From Trichoderma breve (Eukaryota; Ascomycota; Sordariomycetes; Hypocreales; Hypocreaceae): a DNA stretch of 64,000 bases. Every line of letters starts with the position of its first letter. Within the stretch, counting starts at the first letter, position 1. The notes beneath the pieces are model-generated. The model saw only the letters and a program-made list of their open reading frames with translations. It made no database searches and was not told the origin of the DNA. Made by a program: the position numbers and the translations under genes. The stretch spans positions 4,092,001 through 4,156,000 of the forward strand of contig NC_079236.1 in assembly GCF_028502605.1 (NCBI RefSeq). The letters are read 5' to 3'. This document shows positions 46,354 to 57,752 of the stretch, one piece after another.

Positions 46354-48357
46354 ATGGCCCAAGATATCGAGACAGAAAAACCCATAGTCAGGGAAGTTTC
46401 CAAAATTGCAGAAGAGAAGCCGGCCTTTGCAGATTCAGCACTAAGCTTTCTGCATGAAGTGGGAGAGACAACATTCACAGAAGATGAAGAAAAGAAACTT
46501 GTTCGAGTCGTTGATTGGATGATTTTGCCACTGCTGGCCGCTGTATACTTTCTACAGTTTTTGGACAAAAATCTCAGTACATTTAGATCCTCCCAGATTC
46601 TCTTCCAAACCCTCGTTTTATCAGAAATCCTAACCACGGTTTAGTCAATTTTGCGAACATCATGGGCCTCGGAAAAGACACGAATTTTACACCATCTCAA
46701 TTCTCCGACCTTGCACTAGTATTTTATGTCGCTTACCTCGTTAGTGAGCCATTGAGCAGCTTTCTATTACAGAGGCTGCCAGTAGCGAAGCTTTTGGGCA
46801 TAAACGGTATATTACACCTGCTATTGTTAGAAAATTTCTAATTTGGTGCTCCAGTCATCCTATGGGGGCTGTGCTTGGCCTTGAATAGTGTATGCAAAAC
46901 ATATGCTTCACTGGTCGCATTGAGGGTGCTGTTGGGAATTTTTGAAGCTTGCGTGTCGCCCAGGTATACAAGTTCCAAGATAGCCACCAGAACTCAAGAG
47001 GCTGATATTTGTCTATTCTAGCATGATCATAATCAGCTGCATGTGGTACAAGAGAAGAGGTTTGCGTCATCCACTCAAATCTTTTATCCATTTTCTGACA
47101 TGCGCGCGCAGAGCAACCACTCCGAATCGGCTTCTGTTGTGGGACAGTCGGACTTGGCATCATTGTTGGAGCATTATGCTCTTATGGCTTCCAGCATTAC
47201 CACGGCAACGTTTTCAAAAGCTGGCAGGTAAGCTTCTTGATTGAGAGTGTTGAGTGATTTTTTAACCTTTGTCTGTGGCAGATCATGTTCCTCGTCTTTG
47301 GCCTTGTCACTATTGCGGTCGGCATTTTGCTGCTGATATTTTTGCCAGACAATCCAATGACCTCGCGACTGAGCAATAGACAAAAGGCAATTGCTGTCAC
47401 CCGACTGAGAAACGATACTACGGGCATTGAGAACAAGACCTTCAAACCTTCACAATTTCTCGAAGCTCTTCGCGATCCTCATACTTGGTTAATCTGTCTA
47501 TTGACCACTGCCATTAACATACCAAACGCCGCCGTAAGCACGTTTCAGGCAACGATCATACAAGGGTAAGTAAATCTCGCTTATCTCGGCTTCCTCACTA
47601 ACAGAAAAAAGCCTTGGGTACACTGCAACGCAAGCTGCCTTAATTAGCATCCCGAGCGGCGTCATCGGGATAATAGCCATTTGGGGGGCGTCATATACAT
47701 CGTTCAAGTTCAACAATAGATCGGTGGTAATAATCTTACTAGTTGCAGCCGGAATTCTTGGCGGTGGTCTTATGGCCTTTTTGCCTAGCCAGGAGAAGGT
47801 TGGTAGACTAATTGGCACATATCTCACTAATACTATTCCATCAAGTATGTTTAGGTCTACTGAGGGCTATAACTTTACGCTGACTTATTCACCAGCTACA
47901 CCAATTCTTTACTCTTGGGTTGCCGCAAATATTGCCGGACACACCAAAAAAATCACAGTTAATGCAATGCTTTTGATGTAAGACTAATCTTTCAAGAATT
48001 CGACAACTTTGACTAAAATTTCACAGGGCATTCTGCCTAGGAAACATCATAGGTATGGCGTACGTAATTGGTGAGAAAATTAAGAAGCTGATCGTTATAG
48101 GCCCACTGACGTTCACAAACCCACCGGCGTATACTGCAGCGAAGATTACAATTGTTGCCGTTCTATGTTTTGCAGTGGCTATTGCACTTCTTTTAGTCTA
48201 TCTCTACCACCGAAATAATGTACGGCGGATGCTTCTCAGCTCTGGGGATAACAGCCAAGCAACTGCCGAAAGTTCTTTTCTGGATCTTACCGACCAAGAA
48301 AATGAAACTTTCATAGTAGGCTATTGCCCTTTTTCAAGAAGCAAAACTGTATCATAA
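46354..48357 (+). CDS. MFS anion:cation symporter (Dal5-like)
   Basis: Ten exons: 46354-46576, 46645-46806, 46855-46963, 47022-47059, 47112-47227, 47282-47565, 47612-47844, 47896-47977, 48027-48052 and 48101-48357; 509 aa. The model is supported by restored motifs: VDWMILPLLAAVYFLQFLDKN, FEACVSPSMIIISCMWYKRREQ, GIIVGALCSYGFQHY, FLPDNP in the central loop, TPILYSWVAANIAGHTKK, and ANITGPLT-like LGNIIGPLTF. These are hallmarks of fungal allantoate/ureidosuccinate-type carriers. Two exons are below 40 nt. The substrate is unknown, probably an organic anion. Twelve helices are expected. Confidence 0.85.
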
Positions 48358-49713
48358 CATACTGACTCTTTTCTTAGTATATACTTTGACATCTTTCAGA
48401 GTTCTTCAAAATTAGAGAGACTATACTTCTAAATTTTATATTATAACTCAGCTTCGGTAGTTGTAATTGAGATTCTTTACTCTAAATACGTTAGTAACCT
48501 CTTTAAAGCACCCAGTTAGACGGATGTCGCATGTTATGAAGCTAATCCGCCGAAGCGGACTACGCGATGACTTCCATTTGTGATCACTTGCCCCTTTGTT
48601 ATGGGTAACCCGTTGAACTTTTTGAAGGAGCGGGATCTGGACCAAGTGTCAAAAATATACGTTCGGATAAGTAAAAGTTGTTCAATCGCTGAACTGTAGA
48701 TAACGAGAGCTGTCACATGTAGCTAAGAACCGAAGCAGGGTTTTGGTGACAAAGCCTCTGGCATTCATGTCAGCTTCATACATGGTACTTCTGCCCAAGA
48801 TGCCAGTTGAGCCATACCATACCTACGTTGTATCCAACAGCGTAGATGAGTCATCCACATCGAGACCATCATTTCTTGCACGGACATTATATATCTTAGC
48901 AACCTCATTCTTAATTAATCCGCTTCCCTATATCGTTTCTTTTCATTTTCCTCCTCTCATGTGCGACTCTTAAACAACGCTTAACGGCACAAGTCTGCAC
49001 CCTCCTGCGTTCTAAGTGCTCCTCCTCAATGCTGTAAGACAGTGGTCTGGTAGCTTCAGCACTCTCGAAGGCAAAGGGGATAGCAACCATACTAAAACTG
49101 ACATTATAAACCTTGGGGCTATGAATCGTTATTCTCAATAGCTCGATTATCTGTATAATGACCTAATGAATGTTAGTTGTTTAAGAATATATACTTCCCT
49201 TCCGCATCGCAATGTACTCATTCAGCCTTGTATGCGTAAGCGTCATAGTTGTACCCTCTTCAAAGCAAAATATAATAATCGTTGTTTCGTCCAATTGTAC
49301 ATTTTACCACAGAATAATCCTACTGTTAAGCCTCTACCGGAGGGTTACTACAATCGGGTGAAAACTCTAGACTTCTCACTTGTTCTGTATTACTTTTAAA
49401 CAGTTGTGCCAGGTTGCCTTGCCGTTGCATATCCTCCCCAAAGGGTTGTATCGTGAAATCTTGGTGAATGCCTGCTGCTACTTGTGGAGCCTAATATGTT
49501 CGTGGCTCATTTTGTATGGTTAACCAAGATTTAGACGAGTCTTCCTATTGGAGTTTTCTTGTGCGATACTAGTGCCTTATTAAAGAACAAGATGTCTTTG
49601 TATTTGCTAGTATATATGCCGGAGACTTGTTCCGTAACAATGACGCCAGAAGTGCAATAAAGTTAGAACAATCGTATAGCAGATAACTAGCTAGTATATA
49701 GTGTGGTTTCTAA
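48358..49713. other. intergenic region
   Basis: 1.36 kb, AT-rich, with no coding pattern on either strand. Confidence 0.45.
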
Positions 49714-51699
49714 TTAATAACTCTTCCAACTTTCTCTATTTCTTACGAAGGAAAGAAGTTGATTCCCACGTGTAATAAATAGGAAGCATGTAATGGTAAT
49801 CAAGAGGGCAAGTCGTCGGAATATACGGACATTTCTCTTCCTACGGCCTTGCAAAGTCCATGATACATTCCAGTGAGACCATGTAGGATAGAGACATGTC
49901 CAGCTTTGCCACAACATGCTATACCTGTGCAATCTATGTCAGGATTCAGTCTGTTGGCATCATGTAGAAGTGTCAACTCACGGATAGTTAACTGAGTTGT
50001 GACCATCGTTGGAGAGGTACCAACTTGAACAGCCGCCGCTATTCCAAACCATATTCTTCAACGCGGCCTGTATTTCTTGGTTGTAAGATAACGCTGCCTC
50101 TGTTTTTAAATCAATCTTCGCAATATCGTTCTGTAGCAGTGGGCGGATGAGCTTAATAGCATGGTTGATCTGGTTTTCAAGGCCCAAAATGACGCTTGAA
50201 TGTCCGCTAAACGAATTCGGGCCAAACAAGGCAAAAAAGTTTGGAAATCCATCTAACGCAGTACCTTTATACATCTGAGGACCTCCTCTCTTATCAAAGA
50301 CAGAGTTCAAACTTTTTCCGTCTAATCCGACTACCATTAGTGGGTGGAACCAACTGCTTACTTCGAAGCCGTTGGCAAGGATAATAACATCACATGGTAT
50401 CTCTCTTTCTTCCATCTGAGCTTCCGATGGATGTGTCTTCCGAGATGGCGCCAGGATCGCGGCGGTGCTGTTTACACTTTTGAGCCCCAGAGTAGTGAGT
50501 TCGAGCCGGGGATCAGATAGACTTGGGAACCAGTCGGTGTCGAATATCCGGCGCTTGCAGCCGACATCGTAATTGGGAGTGAGAATTTGGTGATACTGTA
50601 AAAAGCAATGAATCAGCGCCATACAGGTTGACCCATCTTGTCGTGTAGAGAAACCCACTTTTGTTGGAGCAGTCTTGTGAAGATGAGCAAGTAAATCATC
50701 TCGTAGCTTCTCCCGTGCTCGTTGGCTGGACTCTGATGCGCCAAAATAAGCAAAGGTAGCATCAATTTGAATGGCGACAATCTTTCGAATAAAGTTCATC
50801 AGACCAGGGATTGTGCTGAATAGTCTTGGCGCAAGCTTGTTCCAACCTTCATCTCCAAATGGCGGTGTTAATCTTGGGACAACCCAAGGCGCCTCCCGCA
50901 TTACTTGGGTTACTCTTTTGACGCCCTTTTCAGCAAGAAGTTTGGGAACAATCTGAGCCGCACTGCAGCCTGTACCTACTACCAGAACGTTCTTTCCAGA
51001 GAGGTTAATATTCTCATTCCATCTGGCTGAATGAAAAATTTCACCCTGAAATTTGTCATGGCCTGTAACATCTGAGGGCCAGCCTCGTGGTTCTACCAGG
51101 CCCCCAACCGCACTCACAAGTACTTTACACCGTACGATCTCTGATGAGATATAGACCGAATCGGGGCCATCAAGATTTGCCCGCTTTTGCCGTTCTGCCG
51201 CAGAGAGGTCTCCCATACCAGGAACCAGATGGCGAACAGTTATTTCCCATTCATTCTTAAAGTCATCCCACTGACAGTGGACAACGTCAGAATTCAGCTG
51301 TATCTTGTCGATAAGCTGATACTTTTCGATGATTGATTGCTGATACCGCAGTATTTCTTCTCCACTAGGAAAGAATGATGACCAGTTGGGATTCTGATGA
51401 AAAGAAAACGAATAAAATATTGCTGGGCTATACCACAGATGACATTAATCTCCAGGGTGCCGGCAAGAACTTCATCGAAAAAGGACTTACATATCACATG
51501 CGACACCAGGGTATCTGTTTATCCACCAAGTCCCTCCAATGCCGGACTGGCGCTCAAAAAGACGAAACTGGTCGAAACCAAGCTTATCTTTCAGTTGACA
51601 AGCCATACCAATGCCCCCCATACCGGCTCCTAGTATAACCATTGGATAGAAGGTATTGTCTGAGGATCCATATCCCCGAGGCTTCGACGGTGCAAGCAT
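49714..51699 (-). CDS. Baeyer-Villiger type flavin monooxygenase
   Basis: Four exons: 51699-51491, 51427-50659, 50595-49982 and 49924-49714; 600 aa. The FAD-binding motif GAGMGGIG is followed by GGTWWINRYPGVACD, spliced to IPAIFYSFSF. The fingerprint F-x-G-x3-H-x3-W is present as FQGEIFHSARWN, with Asn where Pro or Asp is usual. The NADP-binding GTGCSAAQI follows, then CDVIILANGFE. The C-terminus ends in a hydrophobic helix (LALLITITCFLFI), which may tether it to membranes. It should oxidise a ketone to an ester or act as an N/S-oxygenase. The third exon's upstream intron (63 nt) is in frame and stop-free. An HSL esterase lies about 4 kb to the left. Confidence 0.86.
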
Positions 51700-52669
51700 T
51701 GTGTCAAATCTGGAGATATTCCACCAAACACAGCAGTTCAATTGTAGAGCCCGAATCTTACAAAGAAGGGTTATCAGTTCATCGTGTAGATTGCTCCCTA
51801 TATAACTTGGACGATGGATGTACGTATCGTTCGCTCTTTGACCTCAACTTCCATTGCCTATTACGGCAACCGAGGCATGCGGTAGTTATCTCCACAAGGC
51901 AGATTTCGGAGTCGTCTTGCGGAAACATGGAACTCACGGAACCCGAAATGTCGTTAACTCATATAGGTAAGTATTGAAAAGGGAGAAGGCTGTTAACAGT
52001 ATACGGATGCCGACTCCAAGGACTGAGTTATCTTATCTTGCCGCGCCTGAGTTTCACTAGTTTCCGCATTGTTGATCTAGCCGCCTGAATACTACATGAC
52101 TTGTCCAATGTTTAGCTCACCGACCACAATAGCCCGGCAATCACTAGCTTCTCGAGATTCCGTAGACCCGACGCTGCCGTCACGCGGGGAAATGCGGAGA
52201 GAATCTGGAGAAAAAGCCACTCTCCAGTCGGCTAGATTCACGATTCAAGTGTTCTATATCAGCGGAGCACAGTGCGCATGAACTATCCTGGAGAGGCCTG
52301 GAACAAACATGGAGAGGGAGGATATCTGCCATGATCCATCACTTCATTATCGCTCCCTGGAAACGTGGCGTTTTTGATAGGCGTTTTCATAGTCTATACT
52401 ACACATGGAATTGTCGGGATAATGATATGTATCAAATGGAATGGGGTCATATCGTCATCTTTGGCGCCTTATCTTTGGTGCAAAAAAATGAGGAGCTGAG
52501 TGTGAAGCTATATCAATGATTATTAACTCGCTAATTGATCAACCCTTGAACCTTTTTCTTCCCAGATATCTTTATTGCAATCCCTGTGATATCTCTTTTC
52601 ATTTTGAGATCCCAGGCTTCCCAAAGAAAATCTTTGTTCTCTATCTCCTCACTCAACAGCTTAATTACA
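51700..52669. other. divergent intergenic region
   Basis: Between the monooxygenase and the permease; no gene. Contains CGGGGAAATGCGG at 52185-52197, a CGG-N7-CGG direct repeat resembling the units of the two CGG arrays. Confidence 0.45.
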
Positions 52670-54588
52670 ATGCAAAAAGACATGCTAGAAGCAAACCACG
52701 TCGAAAGCGTAGCAATGCCATTACATTCGAAGCCATGTATTTTCCTCCCCGAATTATACTATTAATGTACTCTAACTCTAATAATATACTCAGGTATACC
52801 AAAGAACGACGGCAGTGCTGCAGATACGTCGATCCAGCTCTCCCAATCCCAAGACAGTCTTCGAAATGGCGAAACAGTTGAAATGACCAAAAACCTCAGC
52901 ACTTGGACTTTGATTGCTATTGCTTTCAATGTTTGTAATAGCTGGGCTGGCCTCGCTGGCAGCATGGGAGTCGCTCTCATTCAAGGAGGCCCCGTGTCTC
53001 TAGTGTATGGGTTTCTTATAAGTTCTAGCTTGTATGGTTGCATAGCTTTAACTATGGCAGAGCTGGCGTGTGTATATCCTACTGCAGGAGGGCAGTACCA
53101 CTTTGTTTCTATCCTTGCCCCGAGCAAGTATTACAGAAGCCTGTCTTATACCTGTGGCATGGTCACAAACTTTTCTTGGGTTGCCATTGGTGCAGCTATT
53201 AACATGATTTTCAGCGAGCAACTCATTACATTGATCATATTTTACCATCCGACATTTGTCCCACACTCGTGGCACCAATTTCTTCTGTATCAGTGTTTCG
53301 GCTTGGTTATATTGCTGTATAATCTCTTGGCTCTGAAAAAATTGCCAGTTACGCATTACCTTGGATGTAAGTCTCTCTCCATATCAACAATATGCTTTGA
53401 CACTTTTTATTTTATGTTATTAATAACTGCAGTTAGTCTTTCTCTGCATCTCTGTCTTCTTTGGTTCATTCTTTGCTATGCTTATTCGATCCTCACCAAA
53501 AGCACCTTCAAATTTCGTGTGGACTACATTCATCAACCAGACTGGTTGGCCAGATGGAGTTTGCTTCATGTCTAGTCTGCTTACGACGTGCTTCATTTAC
53601 TCGGGTCTTGATGCTTCTTTACATCTTGCAGAGGAAGTACCCAATCCTCGAATTGCCGTCCCGCGTGCTTGCTTAGGTGCAATCGCCATTGGCTTTTTGA
53701 CGGCATTTGCGTATCTTATCGCAATGTTATACAGCATCGTGGATCTAGACTCTATTATAAATTTTGATGGGTCTGCTTTTTTTACCTTGTATGATCAATA
53801 AGTCAGTTTATTAACAAGAAAGCAGGTTCCTACCGTTCGAACTAAATCGACAAGCACTCCGTTCTGATAGCGGAGCAATCGCTCTTCTCATATTGAGCAT
53901 TATAATGACGTTCTTCATTCTAAATGCGGTACTCCAAACGGCTTCCAGGTTAACATGGGCATTGGCGAAAGATAACGCCCTTGTGTTTTCCAGCATTCTT
54001 CAGAAATTGCATCCTAGTCTTGATGTGCCTGTTTCATCACTGCTGGTTAATTCAGCATCGTTAGCATTATGTGGATGCATATATTTGGCATCCTCTACTG
54101 GTATGAAGATGATACTTAATACCCATAACGCGTAACTACGTACTAATATTTCTTCATGGCGGATAGCCTTCAACGCAATCCTAGGCTCTTGCGTCGTGCT
54201 CCAACAATGGTCTTTTTTAATGCCTACTGTGCTTCTCATCTACCGCCAAAGATCCGAAAACTTTTTACCTCGGGATCGAACGTTCCGCCTCCGAGGATGG
54301 ATTGGCTGGGTGGTGAACATTTGGGTAATTGTCGTAATTTTAGCATCAATGGTCTTCTTCTTTTTGCCACCAATTCTACCGGTATCGGCTAATACAATGA
54401 GTAAGTCTTCCCCATAACCCAGAGTATGATTTCAGTGAAGAAACAAGAAGATTGAGAACAAGAAATGCTAACAGATAATAGATTATAATTGTCTTATAAT
54501 CTTGGTCGTCTTTTTTCTCAGCGCTGCAAACTGGTATCTCTATGCAAGACGCCACTACGGCGGCCCACGGGTCATTCTCTGTAGTTGA
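52670..54588 (+). CDS. amino-acid/GABA/choline permease (APC superfamily, ACT family)
   Basis: Six exons: 52670-52736, 52794-53366, 53437-53788, 53826-54100, 54167-54400 and 54482-54588; 535 aa. Family hallmarks after splicing: FNVCNSWAGLAGSM in helix 1, QGGPVSLVYGF, AELACVYPTAGGQY, NFVWTTFINQTGWPDGV in the central loop, a GLDASLHLAEEVPNPR motif, ASRLTWALAKDNA, and the final NWYLYARRHYGGPR. These match fungal GABA permeases and Hnm1-type transporters. The 37-nt intron at 53789-53825 is among the shortest in the window. It converges on the RidA-amine oxidase gene, so amine or amino-acid uptake feeding that enzyme is a reasonable inference. Confidence 0.86.
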
Positions 54589-54956
54589 AGGGGAACTGAG
54601 GTCAATGAGGCAGCCACTAAATATGACAAATAAGACCTGTCTACAATATATCTTGTGAAATTATTTTCTCCACGTGCGCTTCTAAATTTATTCAGCCATT
54701 CCTTTAAACAAGCAAAGGGCATAATGTTACCTGTCATCCACTCCTATGAAGAAAAGTCTAACGCCATATTGTACCCTCAGTGATGTCGACCAACAGATAG
54801 ATCATGCTTAGTACATGAGACTATGAAATTTTATTTAGGCGATACTGACTCCCTTTTAACCTCAACCTCAATCTCAGTATTCATAAATGGCATCTGTAAA
54901 GCATCCATTTCCTTTATTTGCTAAGTGAGAGGCTTACGGAACATACATCCTAATAT
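54589..54956. other. intergenic, convergent 3' flanks
   Basis: No gene seen. Confidence 0.45.
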
Positions 54957-56981
54957 TTAGAGCTGAGGTTGAGCTGCTAGTTCATCAGCGACCTCCTTGG
55001 CAACCCGTTGTCCAGCCGTGATAGCACCCTCCATGTAACCCTTCCACTCGTATGCCGTCTCTCCACCCCCAAAATGAATGCTTCCCACGGACTCCCTGAG
55101 AACTGTGCCAAACTTTTTCAGCATACCGGGGCCTAAGGCGCTAGTCGGTGCACCACCGATATATTCTTCCTTTGTCCACTCTACCATGTTGAACTCTAGG
55201 ATATTGCGGGCTTTTGCTGCAAGCGAAGAGTTCTCTCCCACAAGCGTTGCCAGATGCTCAATGATGGCTTCTTCGCGCGCTAATTCATCCAACTTATGCC
55301 ACTCGCTGGCGACCTTTCCGGCAATAAAAATCGCCAAGCTGTATTGTTTCTTAGAAAGGTCGCTGATATCCCAGCTGAAACATACGGGGCCAATGACTGA
55401 TTCAAACTTTCCCACAAGCCCTGCCTCTCGCCACCACGGGGACGAGTATGTCAAGATGGCCTTTGCATATATACCTGGTTTTGTTCGAGTGACGAGAGCT
55501 TTCTTGGTAGGCGGCAATGGCGGGGTAAACTGAATGTTAGTATATGTGTTTGTTGGGATGGCAATGATGACTCTTTTCGCCTTGTAGGTTGCGCCACTGC
55601 TGGTTGTGACGTGAACTTCATTCTTGGCATACTGAGAGATGCTGTCAACTGGGCTGTGAAGCATTACAGAACCAGCAGGTAGGGTGTTTGCTAGAGCATC
55701 AACTATGGATGATGTACCTGAACAAAGACTCTTAGTATGCAACTGGCCCGCTCAAGCAAGAGAACTCACCGGTCTTGATTTTGAGGGACTGAGCGCCATC
55801 ATCGCCTTCGCTTACGATGCTCATGTATCCACAGCAAGATTTGAGATAGTCCAAGAAGTAGTGTGCTCCAACATCTTCCGGCTCACAGCCGACAACTGCA
55901 GAGCACAACAATCGACAAGTTGCCTTAACGGCAGGGTTATCCGCGAGGCCTTTTTGGGCTACCCATTCAGCCAATGTAACATCCTCCTCTTCTGGAAACT
56001 CGTCAAAGAGGCGGATATTACACTTTTCGGCAGCTTCAGCCATGAGAAGAATAAACTTTTGCACCTGTTGAGTATTCTCCTATATCATGAATCTTATTAG
56101 CTCGGTGGACAGCGGTCGGCAAGCAGCAAAAACTAGGGGGCTCAATGCAATCTTACATTATGAGCTTGATCCATATTGCATCTATAGATTCTCCCATCAT
56201 ATCCTTGGTAAATCTGATCGCCTTCTGTGTATTGAGCTTCAGTTTGCAGTCCAAACTTCTGCGTCAGAGCATATATGGTGGGTTGTGTCTTCTTATTGAT
56301 CCATGTTGCACCAAGCTCAACAACTGCGTTCGGATTGGTTCTAAGTCGTTGAGTTCGACTGCGACCTCCAATACGATGTTTGGCTTCCAAAAGAATGACC
56401 GAGTATCCAGCTTGGTTTAGTTCGTATGCAGCCATGACACCTGAGAAGCCGCCGCCAACCACAACGACATCGGTCTCAACGGTCGGTGTAGAAATTGAGG
56501 CACTTGAGAGCTTCTGGATCATGTCTCTCTCTGCACACCATGGACGAGAAGCATGGCCGACGCTAGCAATCGCTTCAATCTCAAACTTTGCTTCCGGGAA
56601 CGCAAGTTTGGGAACAGGTACGAGCGTTGTCAATGGTTTATTGGCAGAACCATATTTGTCTGTGAGGAGAGCCAAGACTGGTGCAACGAGGTCATTAGCT
56701 GCAGAGAGGTCCCAGTCAACGACGTAAAAGCGAAGATGAACAATATCTCGAGGGAATGCGCCAGCGGCTTTAAGAACTTTCTCCAAGTTAGCCACAGCTT
56801 GTTGGATCTGCTCTGCCACAGATGATGGCCAGGTGCCATCGTCGCGCTGTGCAACCTGTCCAGATGTGCGGATGGTTCTCCCAGCACCTTCAATGCTTAT
56901 ACCATGAGAGTACCACTGAGGATCGGGAAGACCAGTGGGATTCACGAGATTGGAGCTCGGGTGAGTGTCTCGTGGTGCCAT
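54957..56981 (-). CDS. RidA-like domain fused to flavin amine oxidase
   Basis: Three exons: 56981-56157, 56079-55770 and 55717-54957; 631 aa. Residues 1 to about 145 form a complete RidA/YjgF-like fold (TIRTSGQVAQ, a VANLEKVLKAAGA helix, LRFYVVDW, KFEIEAIASV). From about residue 170 it is a flavin monoamine oxidase: VVVVGGGFSGVMAAYEL, LEAKHRIGGRSRT, ELGATWI, and the C-terminal HFGGGETAYEWKGYMEGAI that closes the FAD site. Both domains sit in exon 1 without an intron between them, so the fusion is not a splicing artefact. At the RidA catalytic Arg position (P-A-R in active members) the sequence reads KPLTTLV, so canonical activity may be lost. It diverges from the Zn2Cys6 gene at 57753. Confidence 0.88.
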
Positions 56982-57752
56982 GATGATTGGAAGATAGAGA
57001 ATAGTTTAGAGGAAATTTTGCGATGTAGAACAATTTACTTGCAATGCTCAAATTGTGTTTAATCGATCCTTGATATAGCGGATGCCAGCCCTTTCATATA
57101 TACTTCAGAATTACTCAACACAACATTTCGAGTGAGTTCACATTGGTGATGTTCCAATAGACGTAGTTATTGCTCACACTGTTCACAAATTGATCATGAT
57201 AGTTGCCGAGATGTTGAATCTGGCCACAGGAAGATCTAATCTAAGCTATTTCTTCCTTAGTTCAACGTTATCTAGCCGCGATTATGTCTAGGGTAAACGA
57301 ATCGGTAGTCGCAGATTCTCGCTCTGCACTAAACTATGAGGCACAGTGCAACCGTTCCTAGCCTCGTCGACTCTGCACACTCTCTCCATATTCTGCCCCG
57401 CTTTCCGAAGCTTCCAAGAGATTTGTTCATTCAAGCACACCCCGCCTAACACTCAGCTTGAGGTGTCTCATTCGCATCGGCTAATCTTGACAGGTCCACA
57501 TGACCCATCATCCTACCGAGGTCTGTCAATTCAAGGTACATTGACCATCCCTTGACCACAAAGTCCCAGCAACGCAATGTGTTGACATCTTGATACAGCC
57601 AAGGCGACGTCACTTCGGCCACTTCTGCTCGCAGTCCGCGGGTGTGCGCGGGTCCCGAGAAACCCTTTACCTGACATGAACAAATCGGGGAGGATTCTAA
57701 TACGGAGTAGCGGACAACCAAACTCAACATCTAACCTGAAATCTCCCCAAAT
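56982..57752. promoter_or_regulatory. divergent promoter of amine oxidase fusion and regulator
   Basis: Non-coding, about 770 bp. CGG words occur near 57687-57715 (CGGGGAGG, ATACGGAGTAGCGG), but no regularly spaced palindrome stands out. Confidence 0.5.
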
